Source: Gracilariopsis chorda
Taxonomy: Eukaryota > Rhodophyta > Florideophyceae > Gracilariales > Gracilariaceae
Assembly (NCBI GenBank): GCA_003194525.1
Contig: NBIV01000359.1
Coordinates: forward strand, 1-51,211
Length of the DNA: 51,211 nucleotides
Reading direction: 5' to 3'
Shown piece after piece: positions 31,651-42,232 of the stretch. The notes below the pieces were generated by a model. The model was given only the letters and a program-made list of their open reading frames with translations. It was not told the origin of the DNA and made no database searches. Both the position numbers and the translations under genes were made by a program. Each line of letters starts with the position of its first letter. The first letter of the stretch is position 1.

Positions 31651-31790
31651 CTCGCCACCCGCCGCTTCATATACGCCTCCGCAGCTCGTGCGTCCGCTCC
31701 CACTCCGCGCGTGTGAACGGCTGACGGCTGCCGAGCTGTGCCGTGCCACCCCCTGGCTTCCCCTCGTCGCGCGATAACTCCCCCACCCAC

Positions 31791-33521
31791 ATGAAAGACC
31801 CCGTCGAACAGTGGCTTCCGACCGCATTCGCCGTGCTGCAGCAACAATGGGCGTACGACTTCCTCTTCTCAGATGACGAGCCACTCCTGCACAACGCCCT
31901 CGTCCACGGCGACAGGGTGGCTGGCACATTTCAACTTCACACAGATCCCACGTTGCCGCTGTCCTCCCCCTGCGACCTTGCGGAAGAAGGCTCCATGCTG
32001 TTCCTCTCCGCTTTCAATCGCGATGTGTACACGGCCGGATACGAAGTCACCCACCGCGCCAAGAGCGCGCAGGCCATGAATACCAACCACCGCTACATAT
32101 CACGAGTCATTCGTGACGACGCCGCGGCCGCGCTCTTCACCGTGGCCAGACATGACCACCTTCAATTGACTGAGATCACCTTTTGTCGACCTCAAACGCC
32201 TGGCTATCGATTTCAGGCCATGCTTATGTTCCGTACCGATGCGTTCAATGACATGCTGCGAAAATGTCCAACCCGCTTTGACGCGCGCGCCGCGCGCGAT
32301 GCTCTGGTGCTGAGTTTCTGCACGTCCGAGTGGCGCCAGTGCCCGCTGTGCGCCAGTTTCGACTCACAGATGTGCGGATGCGCGCTGCAGAACCGCTTGA
32401 AACACGACGCCCTTGACCGCCTCCATGATTACCACAGCCTTCTTATACACTCGGGAGCGTTCAACGGTGTTGTCAACATCAGCATGTATGCGCAGCCTGG
32501 CGCGCCGCCGTTCATCCAAAAGAGCGCTCGCGCGCGCTCTTTCATAGGCGTCAACAGTGATGAGAACAAACAACATTCTCTTGCCGCGTGGGCTATGCAA
32601 CATGTGTCGCAGAACAGGCCGTTCAATCTGCTTCGTTTGAGTGCGCCGCATGTGGTTCACGTTCCGCCTGCAGCGGAGCAGAATGAAGAGCGCATGTGTG
32701 CGAGTACGACTCACGTCAGTTTGGATCTAGATGATCCGCTTTCTTTCCTGGATCACGTTGATATGTCTGTGATTGCGCATGCAGGCGGCGACATTGCGCA
32801 GCAACTTGGGCTGGGTGAAGCGTCGAAGCACGTGCAGGACGGTGCACTTTTTGACGACGACGCACTGAATGACAGTGAGCACGGCCCTTCGTTGCAGCTG
32901 CTGCACGGTAGTGATGTGAATGCTGTATCTTTCTTATCGACAGGTGATGAGCTTGTTGAACCAGTGGTGTGCATTGAGCCTCCACGAGGCAGCAGCGAGA
33001 TGGCAGCTTCCACCTGCTTGGAGCACATGGCACGTGCAGGTACGAATGACGTTGATGCACAACAAGTTGCGACGTCATCAAATTGGACAAGGCAAGCAAG
33101 CGACACGCCGCCCAGTACGGAGGATACAGTGCAGAGTGAACGTGCGCAAGTGGCTCATCAGGTGGATGTGCCGTTGGTACGGCGCGCGCTACACGTACAA
33201 GCTGCAAGTTACTGCGATGGGACGGCGACGGCGAGCGGAGCGTGTGTGGATGGTGCAAGTAGGGCGGTTAGTATAGCGCCTGCGATGGATGGGCGGGTTG
33301 AAGACAAACTTCACATGCTTGATGCCAATCAAGTGAAGGCTGAACGGCGAAAGGCGCGAAATCGCGCCAGCGCACAGCGCAGTAACCTGAAGAAGAAAGT
33401 GGCGGTGCAGAAGATGAAGGACGAACTGTCGGCTCTTTCTGAGCAGGAGGGTAAGCTCCGACAACGCGAGCGACAATTACGCGAGGAGAATATGAAACTG
33501 AGGTCGGCTATACCGCGGTAA
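31791..33521 (+). CDS. C-terminal bZIP protein with new N-terminal domain (copy 1)
   Basis: A 576-residue predicted transcription factor; the start is the first ATG of the frame. Residues about 10-230 form a domain shared by all four paralogues but unknown to me. It includes WAYDFLF, RYISRVIRDD at 101-110, and a probable metal site C184-x2-C187-x7-C195-x-C197. The middle is acidic and variable. The bZIP is at the extreme C-terminus: basic region ARNRASAQRSNLKKK with N524, then Asn at 532 where bZIP proteins have invariant Arg, and zipper positions M542, L549, L556, L563 and L570. The spacing from residue 532 to the first zipper position is canonical. Nuclear DNA binding is inferred. Confidence 0.82.
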   Translation: MKDPVEQWLPTAFAVLQQQWAYDFLFSDDEPLLHNALVHGDRVAGTFQLHTDPTLPLSSPCDLAEEGSMLFLSAFNRDVYTAGYEVTHRAKSAQAMNTNHRYISRVIRDDAAAALFTVARHDHLQLTEITFCRPQTPGYRFQAMLMFRTDAFNDMLRKCPTRFDARAARDALVLSFCTSEWRQCPLCASFDSQMCGCALQNRLKHDALDRLHDYHSLLIHSGAFNGVVNISMYAQPGAPPFIQKSARARSFIGVNSDENKQHSLAAWAMQHVSQNRPFNLLRLSAPHVVHVPPAAEQNEERMCASTTHVSLDLDDPLSFLDHVDMSVIAHAGGDIAQQLGLGEASKHVQDGALFDDDALNDSEHGPSLQLLHGSDVNAVSFLSTGDELVEPVVCIEPPRGSSEMAASTCLEHMARAGTNDVDAQQVATSSNWTRQASDTPPSTEDTVQSERAQVAHQVDVPLVRRALHVQAASYCDGTATASGACVDGASRAVSIAPAMDGRVEDKLHMLDANQVKAERRKARNRASAQRSNLKKKVAVQKMKDELSALSEQEGKLRQRERQLREENMKLRSAIPR

Positions 33522-33669
33522 GGCGCGCGCCGTTCTGTAAAATGTAAAGCTTTAGGCACAGACGGGCGGCTGCGAAGGTAGTACGTCAAAACTTTTTATA
33601 TGGCGGACTCGACGCGTGGCCGGCGCTAGCGCCGGTGCACGTGGGCGGGGCACTGGTGCGTGATTGCAC

Positions 33670-34018
33670 CACGTGCACATCGCTCTGCGCGATGGCAATT
33701 CATGTCACTACAGTTTGCACCGACACGCAAATACGTGCACGTGAGCTCCGAATAATCGGATGCATAATCGCTACTGTAGAATCCGACCCTTCCGGACCAA
33801 CGGATACCTACCGGATACTATATACAGGCAAGCAGTCTCTCCTTCCTTAAGCAATAAACTTCCAGACACTATATACATTTCGCGCGCCACTCGCCCGCTA
33901 CCGCTGAATCCAGCAACAATTCACACGGCGTGCGCTGAACCAGCTTGTCCGCACCCGCCAATCAGCGCTCACCAGCGCAACAGCGTACGGAGCGCAACAA
34001 GGGCGGCGCGCTGATTGG
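33670..34018. promoter_or_regulatory. G-boxes and CCAAT pair upstream of bZIP copy 2
   Basis: CACGTG at 33670-33675 and 33738-33743, CCAAT at 33958-33962 and ATTGG at 34014-34018, within about 560 bp of the ATG. The rest of the 706-bp gap (33522-34227) shows no gene. Confidence 0.45.
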
Positions 34019-34227
34019 CCGTATCTCCCCGTTGCGCGCTGCCGTTTGTGCACGAGATGCATGCCGCAGTCCGTCACCACCGCTGTCACTTGCCATTGCC
34101 GCATTTCTCATGTTCTGCCCTAAAGTATTTTACTGCCCACTGCCTGCTGCGTCTCCCTCCGCCGTTGTCATCCGCCCTCGCTACATAACTTTCCTCGTTG
34201 TCCGCCGCTCCCCGCCCCCCTTGTGTC

Positions 34228-36003
34228 ATGAAAGAAACCGCCGACCACTCTCTTCGCCGCGTTCTCAAATGTCTGCAACATGACTGGATCCATGACTTTG
34301 TCTTCCATAACCAGGACCAGTTACTGTACCAGTCGCTTGTTCAAAATGTGCATCTTCTCGGACAGTACACCGTTCAAACCTCATCCGAACTGCCCATAGC
34401 CTCGGTCGCCGACGTCAACGAACGCGGCGCCATGCTGTTCGTCTGCGCCGATACAAAAGGAGCGCTCACAACCGGTTTCGAAATCATGCATCGCGAACAA
34501 ACCGCCTCCAAAGTTTTGTTACACGATCGCTACATCACCCGCATCGTTCGCGATGATGATCTCGGTATCTTACTTTCCATTGCGCAGCTGCCCGGTCTGC
34601 CGCTCATCGAGGTGTCGTACTGCGCACTCGTCACCCCGGGCTTTCGAGAACATGCCTTCATTCTATTTCACACCGATCAGTTTCGCGAAATGCTCAACAA
34701 GTACCCCGATCGCTTCGACCACGACGCCGCGAAGCGCGCAATGCAGTACCGCTTCTTCGCGTCCGAGTGGCGTAACTGTCCAAACTGCGCAAGTAAAAAC
34801 TCGCATAACTGTGGGTGCTTGCTCAATCTCACGCGAAAGAGCTCTCCATTTGACCTTGCTCGCGAAATAACAAATCTGTCAGCACATGGCGGTGCGTACG
34901 ATGGTATTGCAAACATTACATCCGCTTTTATTGCGCCTAGTGGACAGCCTTTGCACTCCAAGGTATGTCGAATGCGTTCTGAAGTGAAGGCTCTCAGCGA
35001 CGAGGCTCAACGCGTGAAAATGAGTCAATGGGCTTTGAGCACGTTGAGTAATCGCAACCCAGTCAGTCTTACGAGAATGCGCGTGGCTGGGGACGACTGT
35101 GATAGCGTGCAATCAATTGTGCAACATGGTGTGTTGGATGAGTGTACTAGTAGATTTAGCTTAGACTTGGGCGACCCGGTTGGTGCGATTGATGACTTTT
35201 TGGGCGCTGTGCGCGGGGAGCTGGACTTGAATGCGCTTCGAGTGAGTGGGATTTTGGACGAACTGGAAAAGATTGAAGACAGTGCGACGCAGTCGAAACG
35301 AAGGGATCGTGCTGCGATTTGTTGGGCGGATGTGATGGGGACTGATGCTGGTGGCACTGCACTGCTGAATATTGAAGACGAAGATGTGAACTCGTCGATT
35401 TCGTCACTAGTTGATCGTGCACTTGCAAACGACGGCGCAGGTGAGCAACAAAGGTGCACCGAAAGCATGTATGTGATGTTCGCTCAAGGGATGATGCAAT
35501 CGGGTGGGGCAAACGTACGTTCGGCAGCTACAGCGCAATGCACTGTGGCGAGCAACGTGCGATCGAATGCAATGCATGCGGAAGAGGCTGTTGCTAGGGC
35601 TTTGAGCATTGCGCCGACGGGCGGGGCGGGTATGGGAATTGATACGTTGGAAGTACTAACTGGGAATGAAAATGGGACGAACAGTGTACGTGTGGAGACT
35701 GGAGAGGTGAACGTGCGGAGCTGTAGCAGGAAGGGTAGTTGCACAAGTCCGGTACGAATTGCACCCGCGAGGAGTGCAGAGAGCGGCGAGTCGGAAAAGG
35801 TGGACGCGAGGGCGGTGAAACTGGAACTGAGAAAAGCGCGGAATCGGGCAAGTGCACAGAGAAGTAACCTGAAGAAGAAGATGGCGTTGCAGAAACTGAA
35901 GGACGACTTGTCCAGCATGAGTCAACGCGAGCAGCAACTGCGCGAGAGGGAACGACTCCTGCGGCAGGAAAACCTCAAACTACGAGCGGCGGTGTGCCTG
36001 TAG
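34228..36003 (+). CDS. C-terminal bZIP protein with new N-terminal domain (copy 2)
   Basis: A 591-residue paralogue in tandem with copy 1; the start is the first ATG. The N-terminal domain lines up residue for residue with copy 1: WIHDFVF near 20-26, RYITRIVRDD at 101-110, and C184, C187, C195, C197 at the same numbers. A variable acidic middle follows. The C-terminal basic region ARNRASAQRSNLKKK has N539 and Asn at 547 in place of the invariant Arg. Zipper positions are L557, M564, L571, L578 and L585, and the protein ends six residues later. Strict register in the first 200 residues against a diverged middle implies a constrained, probably folded module. The function of that module is unknown. 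Confidence 0.82.
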   Translation: MKETADHSLRRVLKCLQHDWIHDFVFHNQDQLLYQSLVQNVHLLGQYTVQTSSELPIASVADVNERGAMLFVCADTKGALTTGFEIMHREQTASKVLLHDRYITRIVRDDDLGILLSIAQLPGLPLIEVSYCALVTPGFREHAFILFHTDQFREMLNKYPDRFDHDAAKRAMQYRFFASEWRNCPNCASKNSHNCGCLLNLTRKSSPFDLAREITNLSAHGGAYDGIANITSAFIAPSGQPLHSKVCRMRSEVKALSDEAQRVKMSQWALSTLSNRNPVSLTRMRVAGDDCDSVQSIVQHGVLDECTSRFSLDLGDPVGAIDDFLGAVRGELDLNALRVSGILDELEKIEDSATQSKRRDRAAICWADVMGTDAGGTALLNIEDEDVNSSISSLVDRALANDGAGEQQRCTESMYVMFAQGMMQSGGANVRSAATAQCTVASNVRSNAMHAEEAVARALSIAPTGGAGMGIDTLEVLTGNENGTNSVRVETGEVNVRSCSRKGSCTSPVRIAPARSAESGESEKVDARAVKLELRKARNRASAQRSNLKKKMALQKLKDDLSSMSQREQQLRERERLLRQENLKLRAAVCL

Positions 36004-36182
36004 AAAAGGTCGCGTGCCTCCCCATTTTGGTGCGGGGGAGGAATCACTTGTGAAGTGTTGTTGCCATGTACGCAGCCTTTCGACACCGGTGCAGTTCCGT
36101 AAATTCGGCCAGCGCGTTTTTCGGTTATTTTAACGAGCGAACTCACCGCGCGAGCGCAGCGCTGCCTGCCATGATGGAGTGG

Positions 36183-36241
36183 CACGTGTGCGCGCGACGC
36201 TCATTGGCGGTTGCCAAGTTACACGGGCCGTGTGCGCCAAT
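36183..36241. promoter_or_regulatory. G-box plus ATTGG/CCAAT upstream of bZIP copy 3
   Basis: CACGTG at 36183-36188, ATTGG at 36203-36207 and CCAAT at 36237-36241, about 270-330 bp before the ATG. The inverted ATTGG...CCAAT pair is 34 bp apart. The remaining 36004-36512 gap holds no gene that I can see. Confidence 0.5.
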
Positions 36242-36512
36242 CATAAGTGCCATGCTGAAAGCCCCAAGTCGCACTGTGTGCCGTTTCATGGCGCTGAGCG
36301 CCGCCCCCTCCGCAGCGCCCGCCCGGCAGCGACGTCAGCCCCTGCTGTAAATATCTGCGTTACACTTCCACTCCCAACTAAAAGGGGGTCCGGCCCCGTG
36401 CTCTCCGCGCGTCTCTGCTTCCGCTTTTCCGCGCCCTCCGCCGTCCGTCATCATCTCCTCTTCTCCGCCTTCATCTTCGTCACATTTTCGCGTGCGCAGC
36501 TTTCCCTCTCCC

Positions 36513-38141
36513 ATGCACCCGCCCATTACCCCGGTACCCGTGCCGCTGCCAGACCTCGCCCATCTGTTCACCATTCTCAACCATGACTGGGTTTGGGACT
36601 TCATGTTCGAGTCCGACGCTCACGCTCTCGAAATGCTCACCTTTGCCGCCTCCGACAAAGGCACCACTCTTTTCGACCTCTCCATTCAAACAGAGGACAC
36701 CTCCGATGCCTACGCTAACTCCTTCGCCGTTCACGAACGACACCGCGCTCTCATTTTGCCTTCATTCTCCAACGGAGCCATCTCGGTAGGCTTCGGCGTC
36801 GCAGACCGTATTACCTCCTCCACCACCTTCGCTTGCAAACAACGTTACGTCGGTAAAATTGCACGCGATGACTCTACTGGTTCCATCTTCTTCATTGCCA
36901 TCGATCCCTCGCTCAACCTTGTCGAGATCACCACGTACTCCCTGTTTAGTCCCACCTGTCGCGCCCATACTTTTTCGCTCTACCACCAACACAAGTTCAT
37001 GCTTGCCTTGAGAAACTGTCGCCACACATCCTTCTCCAACGAAGCGGTGGGCCCATCGCTCATCTACTTTTACGAAGCCATTGAAACCCGCCCATGCCGC
37101 GCCTGCAATACCACCGACGCCCCCGCGTGCTCCTGCTCCATCGCTTTCATCCAGAAGAAACATCCGCTCGACTCCGTCGCTGAGATAAGCAACATGGCCT
37201 GTTACACAGGCGATTTCAGGGGTACAGCAAGGCTTTCCTTACACTCAAACAACGCCACTATGTTTTCTTCAAACTACACCTCATCCTCCTCCCTCAGCTT
37301 TCTACAGGACTACGAAAAGCAACGCGAAATGATCGAATGGGCACTCAAGACCCTCTCCGAACATCACCAAGTCAATCCGCTCAAGCTTATCATGGCTGAA
37401 GCAGCCGCCATGAGATCTCGTTTCGTCACTGCTACAGACACCTTCTTGCTTTCCTCTATTACCGAATCCATCTTGTCCAGGCCCATTCGCTTTGACGATT
37501 CTGCCAATGAAACGCTCCAACGCGAACAAGCCGATATGGCCAGTTCCTCCCCTGTGCTCATCGCTCCTATGCATTCTATGAATGATATAGAACCAAGCAC
37601 GGGTATGAACGCTGGGTTTGGTACTGCACTGGCACATCTTGCTGCCCTGTCCACGGACCCTCAAGTACGACATGCGATGAATACGTACCTTACTGCAAAT
37701 TCCAACAACCTTCTTTGCGATAGCACGGAGTCCATTTCTATAGACCAAATTCTGCAACCCCAACCGCCGTTGCAAGCGGTGGAGATGATGTCGCCGATCA
37801 CAGGCAATGACTCATGTTCATCGCAAAGTGCTAACGAACGGCCATCGACTGCAAATCGTACACTTCCCGTGCTGGCGCCAGCTCCAGTCGTTCAAAGCCC
37901 ATCTTCCTTTGGAGCTGAGGCGACGAAAAATCAAATCGATGAAGATAGAAGACGGCGATTGGAATTGCGGAAAGCTAGAAATAGAGAAAGTGCGCAGCGA
38001 AGTAACCTTAAGAAGAAGCTTCAGATGCAGAAATTGAAGAATGAACTTGCTGAAGCAGCAAAACACGAGGCTGGTCTCCGAGCACAGGAAAAATCGCTGC
38101 GGGAGGAAAATATGCGGTTGAGAACAGCGGTCATGAGATGA
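36513..38141 (+). CDS. C-terminal bZIP protein with new N-terminal domain (copy 3)
   Basis: A 542-residue paralogue; the start is the first ATG. The N-terminal domain has WVWDFMF near 26-32, RYVGKIARDD at 111-120, and the metal-like site C195-x2-C198-x7-C206-x-C208, followed by HPLDSVAEI. The middle is Ser/Thr/Asn-rich. The basic region ARNRESAQRSNLKKK has N490 and Asn at 498 instead of the invariant Arg. Zipper positions are L508, A515, L522, L529 and L536, and the chain ends six residues later. It is more diverged from copies 1 and 2 than they are from each other. Same strand and similar spacing suggest tandem duplication. Confidence 0.82.
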   Translation: MHPPITPVPVPLPDLAHLFTILNHDWVWDFMFESDAHALEMLTFAASDKGTTLFDLSIQTEDTSDAYANSFAVHERHRALILPSFSNGAISVGFGVADRITSSTTFACKQRYVGKIARDDSTGSIFFIAIDPSLNLVEITTYSLFSPTCRAHTFSLYHQHKFMLALRNCRHTSFSNEAVGPSLIYFYEAIETRPCRACNTTDAPACSCSIAFIQKKHPLDSVAEISNMACYTGDFRGTARLSLHSNNATMFSSNYTSSSSLSFLQDYEKQREMIEWALKTLSEHHQVNPLKLIMAEAAAMRSRFVTATDTFLLSSITESILSRPIRFDDSANETLQREQADMASSSPVLIAPMHSMNDIEPSTGMNAGFGTALAHLAALSTDPQVRHAMNTYLTANSNNLLCDSTESISIDQILQPQPPLQAVEMMSPITGNDSCSSQSANERPSTANRTLPVLAPAPVVQSPSSFGAEATKNQIDEDRRRRLELRKARNRESAQRSNLKKKLQMQKLKNELAEAAKHEAGLRAQEKSLREENMRLRTAVMR

Positions 38142-40684
38142 GTTTGTACATTGCAAGACCGGCCTGTCTTTCTTACATGAGTGCCACAATTAGCATTGGA
38201 AGCTCTTTTTTTGCAGTAGTGAGCGGCGTTGAATTATAATGTCGTTGCGAGCAGGGCATTTTGTTCACAAGATCCACACATGAACGCCATCGCCGCATGG
38301 CGTACACAAGAACGGTGGACCTGTTCACGTTTCTCTGCATTGGATTCATAGCTACGGGGTGGTGAAACTGAAAGGCGAGTATTTCGCCTTGATGGGTTTC
38401 ACTTGCGTGACTACTCGAGTCAGGGGTTATAGAGTTTCCACTCTTAGTTTCTCCGTTCGGTAAGTAAACTCGCTTATTCTCTGATCCTAAAGTGGGAGCA
38501 TATTTGCTTCTTTGAGAGCTTTGTACGACAGACCAGTAAGAAAAGAGCATGTATGCTCAAACGACGGGTAGAAGAACGCACGAGATTACTGAAGGAGCAA
38601 GACTCATTGAATTGGTGCGGGGCACCTGCGTTAGTGGTTTCATCGACTAGTAGAGCTACACACATTTTGTTCTGGCTATCGCAAGACTGGAACTGAGAGT
38701 GTGAGGAAACTGTACGCAGAATGAAGCGGATAGGAGGCAAATGCTGAATGCACAAAATGATGTGTGCAAGACGTGCGGCATTCGAGGCGCTCTAGTGGCG
38801 GGTGCTTGGGGCTCTCGCTTTGTGGCACACTTGCTGGCGCCGTACCAACGGTAACCCCTACCCAATCCTGAAGGGTGCACAGTCCACAATATTGATGGAG
38901 TTTGTCATGCTTCACCTTCGTGCATGCGTGTGATGTACGTGCATCAAAATAACGTCGACGGTGCGAATACAAGATAGGTTGAGAGCACGAAAACAGAACG
39001 GTGGTCACGCAATGGAGAGGAGCACGACGGTAAAATGGCGCTTAAGCAGTGTTGCGCACATCGCGGCTCTAGTTTTATTTCGGGTGTGCATATGATAGGA
39101 AGTTGCCGCTGGGAACTTTTTTAATACCGGCAGGGGTGAATGCTTAGGCAGTTCTGGAGACAGCAATGTGAATGGTTGGGGATATGACGTGGTTTCAGTT
39201 GGAGGCAGAGGCAACTGTTTGCGAGGGAGGAGGTTGTGAGCTGATCGAAAAAAGGACGTTGCAGAGCATCCCGTGGGTGGATGAAACGAGGAATGGGTTC
39301 CGCCTCCTGTTGTCTCGTGAGCGAGGCTGTATGCGTGAAGCGTGTTGGGGATGAAGGCGCCTCGCATGTGACGTGGAAAGAGGCGATGTGCATGTAGCGG
39401 GAGGTTTGCGGTGACGGAGGGTGGGACGTCGAATGACGTTTCCGTTTTTATTCCGATAAGCGCCATTCGTTAGGCGACGCGATGCTCCTGGAACGACAGG
39501 GTTGCATATGTGTTCCCCCAAGTGCTCTGTAAAGAGCGTTACGGATGAAGAGTGGCGAAGGATGTCCGTGCGCTGCTCCAGCACGGAAACGTGCCGATGC
39601 GGGAGTCTTGGGAGGTGTTGAGAGAGGTTGCTAGGCTGGCAAAGATGGATGATGCGGTGGAGTCAGCGAGAAGTCGGAAGGGCGGACTGGCGGCTGGGGC
39701 GAGAACAAGGGCGGGCGACGGGCAGAGTGAGGGCTGTCTCGGCGGCGAAGGTTGCGTACGGAGGCGCGCTTTCCCTTTTTCTGCTGTTTTCCTTCTTCGG
39801 CTAGGGCCAACGGGGACTGGGGGTATGGCTCAGCGCGCGCGTGTGCAATGGGGACGCATATGCAGGAAGACATATGAGGGCAGGTGGTGCAGGAAGGAAG
39901 AAAGTCGGAAGCGGCGAACTGGAGGATTGAGAGCAGGTCCACGTCAGATGCAAAGGGGGGGGTACGGACGAGGGGGGCGGGGGAAGGAGACGCCCGGGAC
40001 TATGAAGAAACGGCGCACAGCTCGTGAGCGCATGATGGAGACTCCTATTTGATCAGCGGACTGGTTTCTCCACGGAGACGGGCAGGGAAGGAAGGCACCG
40101 AACCACGGAGCGCAACATGGACGGAGCGTTGCTTTGCTGTCACGGCGCGTTTAACCGACGCTGTGGCAGCCGCATGCAAGCGTGTCGCATGTGCCAGCGC
40201 AGCACGTCGCTTTTCGCGAACCGAAAAAAATGTCGTCAAACGAAAGCCACTCGAGACACGCCGCCGTCTTTCGCTCTGCGAGCCGAATCAATGCAAACGC
40301 GACGTGCTGTGGTTCTCTCCCCCGTCCACTTTCATTCGCCACCGAAACAACGCATTTCCCCCTCCATTCCACACCACTTCGTCCTTCTACCTCGTCAGAT
40401 GCTCTTTGCACATGTACCGCTGTTCTTCGTGGGTTACCACCCCCACCCCCACACTCCCTTAGATCTAGCGACGCCTTCTTCGACATTGCTCCGCTCCTTA
40501 CTCCTCTGTCCCGTCTTACACATTTAAGTAAACCCCCCGCGTCATCTTCCTTTTCGTCTTCCCTCCCCTTCTCCTGAAACCCCTCTCCGCCACCACCAGC
40601 CCTTCTTCCCCTCACCCCACAGCAACAACAACCACACTGGCTTACTCCCCAACTACCGCGCCTTACCCCATATCAACCAGCTTC
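38142..40684. other. long intergenic region, no gene supported
   Basis: About 2.5 kb. A frame at 39552-40052 opens with GTG and is Arg/Gly-rich without recognisable content, so it is not called. The last ~400 bp before bZIP copy 4 are pyrimidine-rich. No CACGTG or CCAAT cluster like those of copies 1-3 was seen. Confidence 0.45.
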
Positions 40685-42232
40685 ATGTCGACCGCCCAAC
40701 TGCTGCTTCCTACAGCAGAAGACGTTCAAGCTCTCGCCGCACTAGCACTAAACCCAGAGGTAACTCCCTGCGAGGCTCTCCTCTCGCTCCAGGGCGTTCT
40801 TGATTTCATTTCAGATTCCGACATCTTCAAATTCCTCTTCACCGAGGATCCCGTCCACATTCCCCACATCGCCATGCCAGATCTTTCCTCCAAATCCATC
40901 GCTGGCAACTTCACCAAAACCCGCGTCGAACCAGGAAACACCACTGTAGATTCTCTCTCCTGTCACGCCTCCGGCTCCTACATTCTCGTCCCCGCCTTCA
41001 CGGTAAACCACACCACTTACGGTTTCGGCATTCACATGTTCGTCGACACTTCTGCAAACCGCACGCCAACCTCACCGCCTTCACCGCTGTTTCACACCGC
41101 CGAATCCCGCTTCGTAAAGAACGAATCCTCTGGTATTCTACTCAAGGTTCTTGATTCTGACCAGTCTGGTTTCATCACCGTCGAGTACTCTTGCATGTCT
41201 TCTTACACCCGCATTCTACGCTCTGCTGCAACTTTTTACAGGAACAAGTTCCGCTCTGTGCTTCGTTCCGGCAGACTTGACATGCCTCGCGTCCTGTCCT
41301 GCATTTCAGAGTTTCAGACCGCTAATCAGTATCGTAGATGCCCCATTTGCACCCGCGGTCACCGTTCTTGCCACTGCACTCTACGAGCAACTGAACCGCG
41401 TCACCCGTTTGACACCATCGCTTTCCTCAAGAACATGTCCATGCGCTTTGGCAAGTTTGAAGGAGTCGGTGGTGTTACCAGTTACGTCAACGGCAAAGAT
41501 AGGAGAAAGGCGCTTCTTGGTTGCCGTTACATTGTTGACGGAAAGCTCAACCTCTCAAAAGTGGAACAGATGAGGTCCTTGGTCATTGAGAAGCATCTCA
41601 ACAAGGCAAATCCGCTCAATTTCTTCGTTTCACCAGACATGTCCGATCAATTGCCAACCTCATCTACCTTTGCACCCACCGACACGAGAGCTCCCTCCGA
41701 TATCTTGTCCGAACTCCTGCTCAAGGAAGATGAGAAGAAAGTTTCCATGGCTTTGGAAAACCACGATCATGCCCTCTACCTCTGGGACGGAAATCAAACA
41801 TGTTCTGACCACTCCAGTCCTCCAACGCTCACCCAACAGTCCTTCTTTCCCATGGCCAATGATTTGAGCCTTCTTATTCCATCGACACAACCTTACACTT
41901 CAACTGCCATGCAACATTCACAACTCCAGACTTCGTCTACTGGCTTCGATCAAGTTGATTCCCTGGTTTCAACCCCGAACAACAATGACACAGACGGAAT
42001 CAACACCACCACCAGCAACCCTGATGAACTGCTTCGTCTTCAAAAGTTGGAGAAGCGAAAGGCCAGGAATCGCGCGTCTGCCATGAGGAGCCATCTGAAG
42101 AAGAAGGCTTTCATTGACAGCTTGAAGCAAGAACTTCACAGAAATCATGACAGCATACTTCACCTTAGATCACGGGAAATGATGCTCAGGAAGGAGAATT
42201 TACGATTACGAAAGCTTTTAAGTGGTGAATGA
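40685..42232 (+). CDS. C-terminal bZIP protein with new N-terminal domain (copy 4)
   Basis: The most diverged paralogue, 515 residues, start at the first ATG. The N-terminal domain is recognisable by IFKFLF near 47-52, SRFVKNESSG, and the metal-like site C219-x2-C222-x6-C229-x-C231 (one residue shorter), followed by HPFDTIAFL. The basic region ARNRASAMRSHLKKK has N462 and His at 470 where bZIP proteins have invariant Arg. Zipper positions are L480, N487, L494, L501 and L508; the Asn at the second position could alter partner choice. The upstream region lacks the G-box/CCAAT set of copies 1-3, so its control probably differs. Confidence 0.8.
   Translation: MSTAQLLLPTAEDVQALAALALNPEVTPCEALLSLQGVLDFISDSDIFKFLFTEDPVHIPHIAMPDLSSKSIAGNFTKTRVEPGNTTVDSLSCHASGSYILVPAFTVNHTTYGFGIHMFVDTSANRTPTSPPSPLFHTAESRFVKNESSGILLKVLDSDQSGFITVEYSCMSSYTRILRSAATFYRNKFRSVLRSGRLDMPRVLSCISEFQTANQYRRCPICTRGHRSCHCTLRATEPRHPFDTIAFLKNMSMRFGKFEGVGGVTSYVNGKDRRKALLGCRYIVDGKLNLSKVEQMRSLVIEKHLNKANPLNFFVSPDMSDQLPTSSTFAPTDTRAPSDILSELLLKEDEKKVSMALENHDHALYLWDGNQTCSDHSSPPTLTQQSFFPMANDLSLLIPSTQPYTSTAMQHSQLQTSSTGFDQVDSLVSTPNNNDTDGINTTTSNPDELLRLQKLEKRKARNRASAMRSHLKKKAFIDSLKQELHRNHDSILHLRSREMMLRKENLRLRKLLSGE

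Larger units (their letters stand above)
30862..31790. other. intergenic / promoter of bZIP copy 1
   Basis: About 930 bp with a T23 run at 30965-30987 just past the F-box C gene, and a G-box/CCAAT cluster near 31586-31650. No gene seen. Confidence 0.5.

Noticed and set aside
39552..40052. Frame of about 166 codons before bZIP copy 4
   Set aside because: Opens at GTG, Arg/Gly-rich, no motif; looks like a GC-skew artefact.
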